Origin: Bremia lactucae
Lineage: Eukaryota > Oomycota > Peronosporomycetes > Peronosporales > Peronosporaceae
Length of the DNA: 44,924 nucleotides
Direction of reading: 5' to 3'
Assembly: GCF_004359215.1 (NCBI RefSeq)
Contig: NC_090624.1
Span: forward strand, 758,969 to 803,892
The notes below the pieces were generated by a model. It was not told the DNA's origin and did no database searches. It worked only from the letters and a program-made list of their open reading frames with translations. The number at the start of each line of letters is the position of its first letter. The first letter of the stretch is position 1. This document shows positions 29,482-41,189 of the stretch, one piece after another. Made by a program: the position numbers and the translations under genes.

Positions 29482-31490
29482 CGTGCCAAATTTGATTCTC
29501 GGTCAGTACGCTGCCGGTTTCTTGGATATTCGGATCATGAGAAAGCGTATCGATTCGAGGAGCTGGACAGTTGCCGCATACTGGTAAGTCGCGACGCTCA
29601 GTTCATGGAAGATGTTTTCGACAGTGGAAGACGCAACTACTTTCAGCAGGACGTAGTCATCGAAGATGAAGAGGCGACGGATGATAAATCGCCGCAGGAA
29701 CAAGAAGAAGACACTGCGCAAGATGCGGATATGGAGTCCAGCAGTAAGAGACACCAACGGACACAGTCGTTGGAGAAAGCAACAGACACTCCAAGCGCCA
29801 AGCGGTCTGCGTATTACAAGAGACATCAAGGTCTTGATGAGATGTCAGCAGCAGCTCAAGATGCAACACATTACGAAGCTGCATACGTCATGGATTCAGT
29901 GGGAGATATGCCGAATACGTTTAAGTCGGCTATGAAATCCAGTGACGCAGTGAATTGGAAGGAAGCGTGCGATTCGGAGTATGACTCGCTCCAGAAAAAG
30001 GATACATGGAACATTGTACCGTTGCCAAAGGGACGCAAGGCTATCGGCTGCAGATGGGTGTTCCGTGTCAAGGAGACTCAAGATGGCAAAATTGAGCGGT
30101 ATAAGGCACGTCTAGTGGCTAAAGGGTTCTCACAGAAGTATGGAGTCGATTACGAAGAAACGTATGCGCCGGTGGCCAAGTTTACGCCGATTCGAATTGT
30201 TCTGAGTTTGGCTGCCAAGTATACGCTGAAGTTGCATCAGATGGATGTCAAGACAGCGTTCCTAAATGGTGGATTGGATGAAGATATCTACATGGCGCAG
30301 CCAGATGGATATGTCGATGCTGGTCGTCCAGATCACGTGTGCAAGCTAAAGAAGTCACTATACGGGTTGAAGCAATCACCCCGTATGTGGAATCAGACCA
30401 TCGATGACTTCATGATCAAAATGGGTTTCATCAAGTGTGAATCAGATCACTGCGTGTACGTTAAGCGAGAGAACAGCGACATGGTCTTTGTTGTTTTGTA
30501 TGTTGACGATCTGATCATCGCAAGTAGCAACGACGAGTTTCTCACGTCAACAAAGCGTGCGTTGAGCGACCGATTCGAGATGACGGATCTCGGTGAGCTA
30601 AAGTATTTTCTTGGTGTGGAAATCAAGAGCGATCATGCGGCTGGCCATGTGACGATGCGGCAAACCAAGTTTCTTAAGTCTGTTTTAACCAAGTTTGGGA
30701 TGCATGACAGCAAGCCCGTGAAGACGCCTCAAGATCCTAGACTTAGACTGACCAAGAACATGTGTGAAGGCGGTTGCAATCATGAGGAAACAATGAAGAA
30801 CGTACCCTACCGGAGTGCCATTGGAGGTATCATGTACTTGATGGTTGCGACTCGTCCGGACCTTGCTGTGGCAGTGGGAGCATTGAGTCAATTTGCGGCT
30901 GATCCCTGTCCAATACATTGGCAGGCTATCAAGCGTGTGTTGCGGTATCTTCAAGCAACACCGACGCATGGACTTAATTTCTCACGTGATGGTATTGCTA
31001 CACTGCAAGGATACTCAGACGCAGACTGGGCTGGTGATGTGGAGACGCGACGTAGTACAAGCGGATACGCTTTCATGATGAATAACGGGTGTATTAGCTG
31101 AAGGAGCAAGAAGCAGCGAACGGTGGCGTTGTCATCGACGGAGGCAGAGTAAATGGCGCTGACGGAAGCAGTACAAGAAGCAATTTGGCTCAAGACATTT
31201 CTATGCGAGCTTGGTGAGATGAAGAGCAACGAAGCTGTCAAGGTGTACGAAGACAATCAAGGTGCGATTGCGTTGGCCAAGAATCCGGAGTTTCACAAGA
31301 GAACTAAACACATCGGCATACGCTATCACTTTGTGCGGGAAAGAGTTGAAGACGGCCAAGTGGTGCTGCAATACTGCTCGACAAAGGAAATGAAAGCAGA
31401 CATGATGACCAAGCCGATTCCTGCTGTACAGTTTGAACACCTTCGACGCATGCTGGGAGTGTTAGCAACAAGTGTCGAGTCGAGTGGGAG
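29482..31490 (+). pseudogene. Copia reverse transcriptase-RNase H, with two further stops
   Basis: The same phase as the preceding frame runs on to TGA at 31099-31101 and TAA at 31150-31152 and then through RNase H to the LTR. Reverse transcriptase blocks are intact: [52 protein letters not shown] and LYVDDLIIASSN with YVDD. RNase H shows GYSDADWAGD, then (after the stops) VKVYEDNQGAIALAKNPEFH. The TGA replaces a Trp codon and the TAA a Tyr codon of conserved blocks (CIS-RSKKQ and EAE-MAL). The final open stretch extends 76 bases into the 3' LTR, to 31566. Confidence 0.88.
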
Positions 31491-31739
31491 TGTTGGTGAG
31501 GAAGCGGCTCGACCTGACCAAGAGACTACCAGTATGTACCAGTATATACCGGTAATGACGTCATAGTGTGACATCAGTAGATGACGTCAGTAGATGACGT
31601 CACAAGCTTCTAGAAGGTTCTATGAACTATGATTGGCTAGAAGCAATGATTGGCTAAGAGGTAGCAATAGGTTTGCGAACTAAGGACCTTAATATATTTA
31701 CTTTGCATTTTGCTAAACTTCGCTCACTTTACCGTTTCA
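31491..31739 (+). repeat. 3' LTR of the Copia element (249 bp)
   Basis: Preceded by a purine tract GAGTGGGAG at 31482-31490. It is 249 bp like the 5' LTR, with six differences by eye. The flanks of the two LTRs (AGAAC and ATAGA) do not form a target-site duplication, and they belong to different positions of other Copia copies. Confidence 0.9.
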
Positions 31740-31743
31740 ATAG

Positions 31744-33787
31744 AAAAGGCGTATCGCTTCGAGCAACTATCAAAAGGCCGGATTATTGTAATTTTCGCGA
31801 GCTAAGTTTATGGAGAAGACATTCGACAGCGTGAAACACCGGCAAGACTCTGATAAGACAACCGAATTCCACAGCGAAATTGCGGTGACTGACGGTGAAG
31901 AAAACGGCAAAGATATGTACGAAGAGTCGTCCAAAATTCCACCATTACAAGAGCAGACGCAAGAATCTGAGCGGTTGAATGCGGACTTTATTCCAGGATC
32001 GAGGCGCTATCTAAGGACTCAATCGCTTGAAAATTTGTCTCGACCATCAAGTGCTAAACAAAGGGGGCGTTTTAGTCGCGCAAGTGAAAAAACACCCGTT
32101 CCAGGTCAACAAAGGCCTCTTAAATACATAGATATGCTTGCGTCGACAAAGGAAGAAGAAAAAGACTTTGCGTACGCTGTGGATTCTGTGGGAGAAGTGC
32201 CGACACCATATATGTCAGCTGTGGAATCCAGCAACACCAGCAAGTGGAAGGAAGCGTGCACATCCGAGTTTAAATCGCTGACCAAGAATGAGACACGGGA
32301 GCTTGTGGTCCTGCCTTGCGGTCAAAACGCTATAAGCAGTAAGTGTGTGTACAAGGTAAAACAATCTGCTGATGGACTCATCGAGCGATATAAGGCACAC
32401 CTCATTGCAAAAGGTTTTCTGCAGAAGTACGGAGTGGACTTTGAAGAGACATTGCCTCCTGTGGCAAAGTTTACATCAATTCGGATTATTCTGAGTATAG
32501 CGGCTTAGATGGCCTAGTTCTACGCCAGATGGATGTTAAGACAGCGTTTCTTAATGGTCTGCTGGATGAAGAAATCTGCATAAAGTAGCCTGAAGGTTTG
32601 GTCAGCTCCAAGTATTCAGATCATGCGTGCAAACTCAAGCGTGCACTCTACGGCCTTAAGCAGTTTCCCGGATGTGCAATCAATCAATCGACGAGCTCAT
32701 GCGCAAGACTGGATTTACCAAGTGCGAAATGGACCATTGCGTGTACGTTAATCGCGATGAAATGACCATGATACTTGTGGTGATCTACGTCGACGATCTA
32801 ATTCTTGCGTAGTGCAATATGGCTTTACTTGAGGCGCCAAAGCGTGCTTTGAGGAAGCGGTTTAAGTTGTCCGACTTAGGTGAGCTGAAGTTCTGTCTCG
32901 AAATGCAAGTCGAGCGAAATGACGAGTCTGGTGATGTGTCAATGCGGTAAACCAAGTTTCTGCAGTCGATTCTTATCAAGTACGAAGTACGACATGCAGG
33001 ATTGCAAGCCTGTAAAAACGCCTCAAGACATTGGATTAAAGCTGACCAAGGCTATGTGTGAAGATGGCTGCAAGCACCACGAGACAATGAAAAACGATCC
33101 GTATTGCAGTGCTGTTGTTGTCGGTGCCTTAATGTTTTTGATGGTTGGTACTTGCTCGGACCTTGCTGCCGCTGTGGGAACTCTAAGTCAGTATGCTGCT
33201 GATCCTTGACTCACCGGCAAGCACTTAAGCTTGTGCTTCGGTATTGCAACCGGCTCCAACACATGGACTTCGATTTTTCGGATCCGGTTGCGGTGAATTA
33301 GAAGGCTACTCGGATGCCGACTGGGCAGTTGGCATCAAATCAAGACGAAGCAATAGTGGATACGTGTTTGTACTGAACACAGCGTGCAATATCTGGCGAA
33401 GTAACAACAGCGGACGGTTGCACTATCTTCGACTGAGGCTGAGTACATGGCACTATCAGAAGCTACTCAAGAGGCAGTATAGCTTAAGCCTTTTATGCGC
33501 GAACTCGGCGAAGTCTCAAGCAATGAACCTGTGAATGTGTACGAAGATAATCAAGGTGCAATTGCGTTGGCCAAGAACTCCGAATTCCACATGCGCACCA
33601 AACATATTGACTTTCGATACCATTTCGTTCGTGAGAAGGTTGAAGACGGTCATGTGATATTAGAGAGCTGCCCGACACTCGAAATGTTAGCAGATTTTAT
33701 GACCAAGCCGATTTCTGCAATTCAGTACAGCGCTCTACGATCGAATTAAGGCATACAACGTTCAATCGCTGTCGGGTCGAGTAGAAG
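31744..33787 (+). pseudogene. Truncated Copia copy: linker, reverse transcriptase, RNase H
   Basis: It starts abruptly within pol (KAYRFEQL equivalent) right after the 3' LTR. Blocks include [21 protein letters not shown], a stop inside the next RT block, [10 protein letters not shown] followed by a stop, GYSDADWAVGIKSRRS and VNVYEDNQGAIALAKNSEFH. Many stops and frame changes occur. It is closely related to 37745-39854 in the array. Confidence 0.85.
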
Positions 33788-34080
33788 CGAAGTTCAAAGA
33801 GCGTCTCGAGCAGCAACGTTACCGGTAAGTACCAGATTAGTAACAGTATGCTAATCCTACCGGGGTTGTCTGAAATGGTTGTCCAAAGGTGGTTGTCCGA
33901 AAGCGGTTGTCTGACGGCGGGAATTACATCATTGAAATAAAATCATTGGAGGCCCCGAGAAGTTGTAGGAGCTTCATGTAAATGATTAGCTTAGACGTAT
34001 TAATAGAGATTACGAGCTAAGGTCCATAATATGTTTTTACTTTGCATTTTGCATCCTACTACACAAGTGCCTTTTCTTCA
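33788..34080 (+). repeat. LTR of the second Copia group
   Basis: It lies between an RNase H end and a primer-binding site plus gag start (GGTTATGAG at 34081), and recurs at 39855-40145 and 43203-43493. The 3' end CTTTTCTTCA is clear. The 5' end is placed after GTAGAAG and lacks the usual TG, so it is approximate. Confidence 0.7.
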
Positions 34081-35866
34081 GGTTATGAGCTCAAGCTCGT
34101 TCAACTCTGCCTCCGCTGCCATCAACTCTGCCTCGACCGCCATGGAATCTTCAACGACCCGGATCAACAAATTCGACGGAACCAACTTCCATGCCAGGAA
34201 GTTCTTGATGTTAATGCTGCTCGATCGTGCTCGAGTAGCAAGACCACTTCGAGAAAAAGAGCCTTGTCAACAAGCTCTTTTTTCGTCGGCGTTTCCTCAC
34301 AGCCATTACGGAGGAAGGTGATGATGGGCTCCCGCATATCAACAAGCTCAAGACACTGGCGGAGCCGCTCGATGCGGTTGGCGCACAAGTCAGTGAGGAC
34401 GACTTGGTGATCACGCTTCTAGGGAGTCTGAGCGAGTCGTACCAGCTCCTGATAACGGCGTTGGAATCGCGTTCACTAGGGAGCTGGTGACGTCTCGGCT
34501 GCTTCACGAGGATATGAAGCGCCAGAACCAAGGCGGCGATGGAGCTGTGGTTGGCCAGGCGTTCATGATGAGTGAAAAGAAGCGCAGTGGACGGCTAGCA
34601 AAGAAGACTGGTGCGTGCACTACTGCGGCAAGATGTGCTATTGGATTGCGGAGTGCTCCTCGCGAATTCAAGACATCAACAGCAATCCTCGACAGCAATT
34701 CCAGCGAGCATTTGTTGTGCGAGATGAAGATGCGGACGAATATCTGTTTTTTGTTGGAGAAGCTCAAGATTCATCTGTGTGGCTGATCGACTCAGGCGCG
34801 ACTCAGCAGTGTCGCACTCCAAGATGTTCATGAAAAACCACAAGAAAATCGACTCGGTTTTATGTACATCTCGCGGACGACGGTGCTGTCCAAGCGATTG
34901 GTGTTGGTGACATTGTGATGGCGATGACTACTCCAAGCGGCATCAGAAAGGGTTTTCTTAAGGAAGTATGGCATATTCCGAAGCTCAGTCGCAACTTGTT
35001 TTCTGTCGGACGATTCACCAAGGACGTCGCTCCACTGACTTTCGACAACAAATGCTGCTCGATACAGCTAAGAGGAGACGTTTAGGCAACTGGCACTCGC
35101 GCTGAAAAGGGTTTGCTTCAACTAAGCATGACTTCGGTACTGGCATGCGAGCCTTAAAATTCGGCTATTTCGAAGTCGTTTCTTTGGCATCTCCGTCTTG
35201 GACATATTGATTACGGCGGACAAGACGCCATAATAAAAAAAAATAATCTTGCAACCGGTGCCGAAATCTGGTCAGTCAAGCAGGCTGCTTTGCGGAGGCT
35301 GTGCGCTGAGAAATCAAGCTCATGTCAAATTCCAGTCTGCCTCAACAGATCGCTCAAAATCTCTTCTGGTAGTTGTTCACAGCGACGTGTGTGGACCGAT
35401 GAGGACTTCGACTTTCGGCAAGATGAAGTACTCTATTACTTTCATCGATGACAAATCTCGACACTGCGCAACGTATCTTATGCGCAACAAGACCGAAGTC
35501 TATAACAAGTTTGTTCACTTTGAAAAGTTAGTGAAGAATCTGCTTGGCAATTCCGTCAAGATGCTTTGCAACGACACGGTGGCGAGTACAAGTCAGCTAT
35601 GTCGGCCGAATTCTGCGTCGATCGCGACATTGTGCAGAAGTTTACGCTCCCGTATACTCCTGAACTCAACGGTGAAGCGAACGGAAAAATCGGACCCTTC
35701 TCGAGGTTCGTGAGAAGGTTAAAGATGGTCATGTGATATTAGAGAGCTGCCCGACATTCGAAATGTTAGCAGATTTTATGACCAAGCCGATTTCTGCAAT
35801 TTAGTACAGCGCTCTACGATCAAATTAAGGCATACAACGTTCAATCGCTGTCGGGTCGAGTGGAAG
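34081..35866 (+). pseudogene. Internally deleted Copia copy: gag to integrase fused to an RNase H tail
   Basis: Gag starts near 34085 with SSSFNSASAAINSAS; a zinc-knuckle remnant (MHYCGKMCYWIAECSSR), protease DSGATQ and integrase blocks follow in shifting frames. At about 35703 integrase sequence (ending near CTTCTCGAGG) jumps directly to the RNase H tail (FREKV-type segment and the FMTKPISAIQ block), deleting all of reverse transcriptase. Confidence 0.8.
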
Positions 35867-36239
35867 TGTTGCAGATAAACACCTCGAGCGGCTAAGTTGC
35901 GCACAATTTGCTGTTGACAAGGATGCGCCTCAAAGTCCGCAAGACTAACCGGTATGTACCGGTTGATCATTGACATCGCGCGACAGCGATCATCTATATG
36001 CGACAGCACAATAGATGGTTCGCGAACGTTCGATGATCTACTTTGAGATGGGCAAATAATCATGTTCAAGATGGGACCTCCACGTGGTAGAAGCTGATTG
36101 GGTAGAAGGGATGTAGCCGGTAAGTAAATCCAGTAGAGTATCCAGTAGGCTTAGAGCTATGAAAGGGTTTGCGAACTAAGGAGCTTTAAGATATTCACTT
36201 TGCATTTTGCCAACTAGTGCTCACTTGTCCTTTTTTGTA
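35867..36239 (+). repeat. LTR of a third Copia group (truncated junction)
   Basis: It starts TGTTGCAGATAAAC after the purine tract GAGTGGAAG and shares the inner block GGGTTTGCGAACTAAGGA and the TTCACTTTGCATTTTGC region with the other Copia LTRs. It joins gag in mid-frame at 36240 with no primer-binding site or gag start in between. Confidence 0.7.
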
Positions 36240-37585
36240 GTGACGTCTCGGCTGCTTCACGAGGATATGAAGCGCAAGGAGCAAGGAGGCGATGGAGCCG
36301 TGGTTGACCAGGCGTTCATTATCATTGACAAGAGGCGCAATGGACGGCCAGCAAAGAAGGCTGGTGCGTGCAGCTACTGCGGCAAGATGGGTCATTGGAT
36401 TGCGGAGTGTCCCTCGCGAATTCAAAACAACAGTAGCAATCCTCGACAACGATTTCAGCGGGCAAATGTTGTGCGAAATAAAGATGCGGACGAATATCTG
36501 TTATTGGTTGGGCAAGCTCAAGTCTGTGTGGGTGATCGACTCAGGTGCGACTCAGCTTATGTCGCACTCCAAGATGTTTATGAAAAACTACAAGAAAATC
36601 GACCCGGTTAATGTACATCTCGCGGACGACGGCGTTGTCCAAGCGATTGGCGTTGGTGACATTGTGATGGCTATGACTACTTTAAGTGGCATCAAAAAGT
36701 GTTTGCTTGAGGGAGTATGGCATAATTTCGAGCTCAGTCGCAATTTTTTTCTGTCGGATGATTCACCAAGGACGTCGCTCCAGTGACTTTCGACAACAAG
36801 TGCTGCTCGGTACAGCTAGGAGGAGATGTTTGGACAATCGGCACTCGCGCTGGAAAGGATTTGTTTCAGCTAATCATGACTCCGGTACCCGTTGAGACGG
36901 TGGACATGGCATGCGAGCGTCAGAATTCGGCTATTTCGAAGTCCTTATTTTGGCAGCTCCGTCTTGGACACATTGGTTACGGCGGATTAGACGCCATAAT
37001 TAAAATCAATCTTGCAACTGGTTTTGATATTGGGTCATTCAAGCAGTGGGAGCTTTGCGGAGGCTGTGCGCTGGGAAAGCAAACTCGTGTCAAGTTCCAG
37101 TCTGCGTCAACGGATCGCTCAAGATCTCTTTTGGAAGTTGTTCACAGCGATGTGTGTGGACCGATGGGGACTTCTACTTTCGGCGGGATGAAGTAATTTG
37201 TAACTTTCATCGATGACAAGTCTCGATACTGCGCAGCATATCTTATGCGGAACAAGTCCGAAGTCTACAACAAGTTTGTTCACTTTGTAAAGTTTGCTGA
37301 GAATTTAACCGGCAGTTCCATCAAGATGCTTCGCAGCGACAACGGCGGCGTGGACAAGTCAGCTAAAATGGCCAAATTCTGCGTCGATCGCGGCATTGAC
37401 ATAATGTTTACGCCACCGTATACTCCTGAACTGAACGGTGTAGCCGAAAGGGTGAATCGGACCCTTGTCGAGTGTGCGCGGTGCATGATTGAGCATGCTG
37501 GGTTGGCCAAGGAGTACTGGCTGGGGAGAAGCGGTTATGACAGCTGTTTTTCTCCGTAATCGTTTGCCAACTCATGCTCAAGATT
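36240..37585 (+). pseudogene. Copia copy: gag (3' part), protease, integrase
   Basis: Readable blocks are TSRLLHEDMKRKEQGG, zinc knuckle CSYCGKMGHWIAECPSR, protease VIDSGATQLMSHS, GAG-pre-integrase LFWQLRLGHIGYGGLDAI, integrase VVHSDVCGPMGTSTFGGMK (first catalytic Asp present), RSDNGGVDKSAKMAKF (second Asp present) and ELNGVAERVNRTLVE (Glu present). Stops and frame changes separate them. It is joined at about 37586 to the first unit of the tandem array. Confidence 0.85.
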
Positions 37586-39611
37586 CGCTTAAGACTCCAC
37601 ACGAGGAATGGATGAAGAAAAGCCGATACTTGCAAATGTCAAGGTATTTGGCTGTCATGCGTATGTGCACGTCCCAATGGAAAAGCGCTCGTAATTGGAC
37701 GTTTAAGCAAGGCTGTGCCGTTTTTTCGGATTTTCGGAGCACGAAAAGGCGTATCGCTTCGAGCAACTATCAAAAGGCCGGATTATTGTAATTCTCGCGA
37801 GCTAAGTTTATGGAGAAGACATTCGACAGCGGGAAACACCGGCAAGACTCTGATAAGACAACCGAATTCCACAGCGAAATTGCGGTGACTGACGGTGAAG
37901 AAATCGGCAAAGATATGTACGAAGAGTCGTCCAAAATTCCACCATTACAAGAGCAGACGCAAGAATCTGAGCAGTTGAATGCGGACTTTATTTCAGGATC
38001 GAAGCGCTATCTGAGGACTCAATCGCTTGAAAAATTGTCTCGACCATCAAGTGCTAAACAAAGGGGGCGTTTTAGTCGCGCGAGTGAAAAAAACACCAGC
38101 TCAAGGTCAACAAAGGTCTCTTGAATACATAGCTCTGCTTGAGTCGATCAAGAAAGAAGAAAAAGACTTTGCGTGCACTGTAGATTCTGTGGGAGAAGTG
38201 CCGACACCATATATATGTCAGCTGTGGAATCCAGCAACGCCAGCAAGTGGAAGGAAGCGTGCACATCCGAGTTTAAATCGCTGACCAAGAATGAGACACG
38301 GGAGCTTGTGGTCTTGCCACGCGGCCAAAACGCTATAAGCAGTAAGTGTGTGTACAAGGTCAACCAAACTGCTGATGGACTCATCGAGCGATATAAGGCA
38401 TAGCTCATTGCAAAAGGTTTTCTGCAGAAGTACGGAGTGGACTTTGAATTGACATTGCCTCCTGTGGTTAGTTTACATCAATTCGGATTATTCTGAGTAT
38501 AGCGGCATAGATGGCCTAGTTCTACGCCAGATGGATGTTAAGACAGCGTTTCTTAATGGTATTCTGGATGAAGAAATCTGCATAAAGTAGCCTGAAGGTT
38601 TGGTCAGCTCCAATAATCCAGATCATGCTTGCAAACTCAAGCGTGCACTCTACGGCCTTAAGCAGTTTCCCGGATGTGCAACCAATCAATCGACGAGCTC
38701 ATGCGCAAGACTGGATTTACCAAGTGCGAAATGGACCATTGCGTGTACGTTAGTCGCGATGAAATGACCATGATACTTGTGGTGATCTACGTCGACGATC
38801 TCATTCATGCGTACTGCAATATGGCTTTACTTAAGGCGACAAAGCGTGCTTTGAGAAAGCGGTTTAAGATGTCCGGCTTAGGTGAGCTGAAGTTCTGTCT
38901 CGAAATGCAAGTCGAGCGAAATGACGAGTCTGGTGATGTGTCAATGCGGTAAACCAAGTTTCTGCAGTCGATTCTTATCAAGTTCGAAGTACGACATGCA
39001 GGATTGCAAGCCTGTAAAAACGCCCACAAGACATTGAATTAAAGCTGACCAAGGCTATGTGTGAAGATGGCTGCAAGCACCACGAGACAATGAAAAACGA
39101 TCCATATCGCAGTGCTGTTGGTTGTCGGTGCCTTAAAGTATTTGATGGTTGGTACTTGCCCGGACCTTGCTGCCGCTGTGGGAACTCTAAGTCAGTATGC
39201 TGCTGATCCTTGACTCACCGGCAAGCACTTAAGCGTGTGTTTCGATATTGCAAGCGGCTCCAACACATGGACTTCGATTTTTAGGATCTGGTTGCGGTGA
39301 ATTAGAAGGCTATTCGGATGCCGACTGGGCAGTTGACATTGAATTAAGACGAAGCACTAGTGAAAACGTGTTTGTACTGAACACAGCGTCCAATATCTGG
39401 CGAAGTAAGAACAGCGGATGGTTGCACTATCTTCGACTGAGGCTGAGTACATGGCACTATCAGAAGCTACTCAAGAGGCAGTTTGGCTTAAGGCTTTTAT
39501 GCGCGAACTCGGCGAAGTCTCAAGCAATGAACCTGTGAATGTGTACGAAACTAATCAAGGTGCAATTGCGTTGGCCAAGAACTCCGAATTCCACAAGCGC
39601 ACCAAGCATAT

Positions 39612-39739
39612 CGACATTCGATACCATTTCGTTCATGAGAAGGTTGAAGATGGTCATGTGATATTTGAGAGCTGCCGACATTCGATACCATTTCGTTCAT
39701 GAGAAGGTTGAAGATGGTCATGTGATATTATAGAGCTGC
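39612..39739 (+). repeat. 64-bp tandem duplication in the RNase H tail, unit 1
   Basis: CGACATTCGATACCATTTCG starts at 39612 and again at 39676, a 64-base step that breaks the frame. Unit 2 has the same duplication at 42960 and 43024, so it predates the array duplication. Confidence 0.9.
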
Positions 39740-39854
39740 CGACACTCGAAATGTTAGCAGATTTTATGACCAAGCCGATTTCTGCAATTCAGTACAGCGC
39801 TCTACGATCGAATTAAGGCATACAACGTTCAATCGCTGTCGGGTCGAGTAGGAG

Positions 39855-40145
39855 CGAAGTTCAAAGAGCGTCTCGAGCAGCAACGTTACCGGTAAGTACC
39901 AGATTAGTAACAGTATGCTAATCCTACCGGGGTTGTCTGAAATGGTCGTCCAAAGGTGGTTGTCCGAAAGCGGTTGTCTGACGGCGGGAATGACGTCATT
40001 GAAATAAAGTCATTGGAAGCCTCGAGAAGTTGAAAGAGATTCCTATAAATGATAAGCTTAGACGTATTAATAGAGATTACGAACTAAGGTCCATAATATG
40101 TTTACTTTGCATTTTGCATCCTACTACACAAGTGCCTTTTCTTCA
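39855..40145 (+). repeat. Copia LTR in array unit 1
   Basis: Same LTR group as 33788-34080. It is directly followed by the half-tRNA primer site GGTTATGAGCCC and the first codons of gag, so it serves as 3' LTR of the copy on its left and 5' LTR of the copy on its right. Confidence 0.8.
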
Positions 40146-41189
40146 GGTTATGAGCCCAAGCTCGTTCAACTCTGCCTCCGCTGCCATCAACTCTGCCTCG
40201 ACCGCCATGGAATCTTCAACAAGAAAATCGACCCGGTTTATGTCCATCTCGCGGACGACGGTGCTGTTTAAGCGATTGGTGTTGGTGTCATTGTCATGGC
40301 GATGAATACTCCACGCGGCATCAGAAAGGGTTTTCTTAACGAAGTATGGCATATTCCGAAGCTCAGTCGCAACTTGTTTTCTGTCGGACGATTCACCAAG
40401 GACGTCGCTCCACTGATTTTCGACAACAAATGCTGTCGATACAGCTAAGAGGAGACGTTTAGACAACTGGCACTCGCGCTGAAAAGGGTTTGTTTCAACT
40501 AAGCATGACTTCGGTACTAGCATGCGAGCCTTAAAATTCGGCTATTTCGAAGTCGTTTCTTTGGCATCTCCGTCTTGGACATATTGATTACGGCGGACAA
40601 GACGCCATAATAAAAAACAATCTTGCAATTGGTGCCGAAATCTGGTCAGTCAAGCAGGAAGCTTTGCGGAGGCTGTGCGCTGAGAAATCAAACTCATGTC
40701 AAATTCCAGTCTGCCTCAACAGATTGCTCAAAATCTCTTCTGGTAGTTGTTCACAGCGACGTGTGAGGACCGATGAGGACTTCGACTTTCGGCAAGATGA
40801 AGTACTTTATTACTTTCATCGATGACAAATCTCGACACTGCGCAATGTATCTTATGCGCAACAAGACCGAAGTCTATAACAAGTTTGTTCACTTTGAAAA
40901 GTAAGTGAAGAATTTGCTTTGCAATTCCGTCAAGATGCTTTGCTGCGACACGGCGGCGAGTACAAGTCAGCTAAGTCGGCCAAATTCTGCGTCGATCGCG
41001 ACATTGTCCAGAAGTTTACGCTCCCGTATACTCCTGAACTCAACGGCGAAGCCGAACGGATGAATCGGACCCTTCTCGAGTGTGCACGGTGCATAATTAA
41101 GCATGCTGGGTTCGCCAAGTAATGCTGGGGAGAAGCAGTTATGACAGCTGTTTTTCTTCGCAACCGTCTGCAAATTCGTGCACAAGGCT

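Larger units (their letters stand above)
37586..41189 (+). repeat. Tandem array unit 1 (about 3.60 kb), decayed Copia
   Basis: The unit runs from integrase end through linker, reverse transcriptase, RNase H, LTR (39855-40145), a gag start cut off after about 80 bases, protease-integrase remnants, and back to integrase. It repeats with a step of 3604/3602 bases before 38406 and 3348 after 38659. Stops are shared with unit 2, such as TAG at 38401-38403, TAA at 38950-38952 and the TAG after RNase H DSGC equivalents. Confidence 0.85.
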
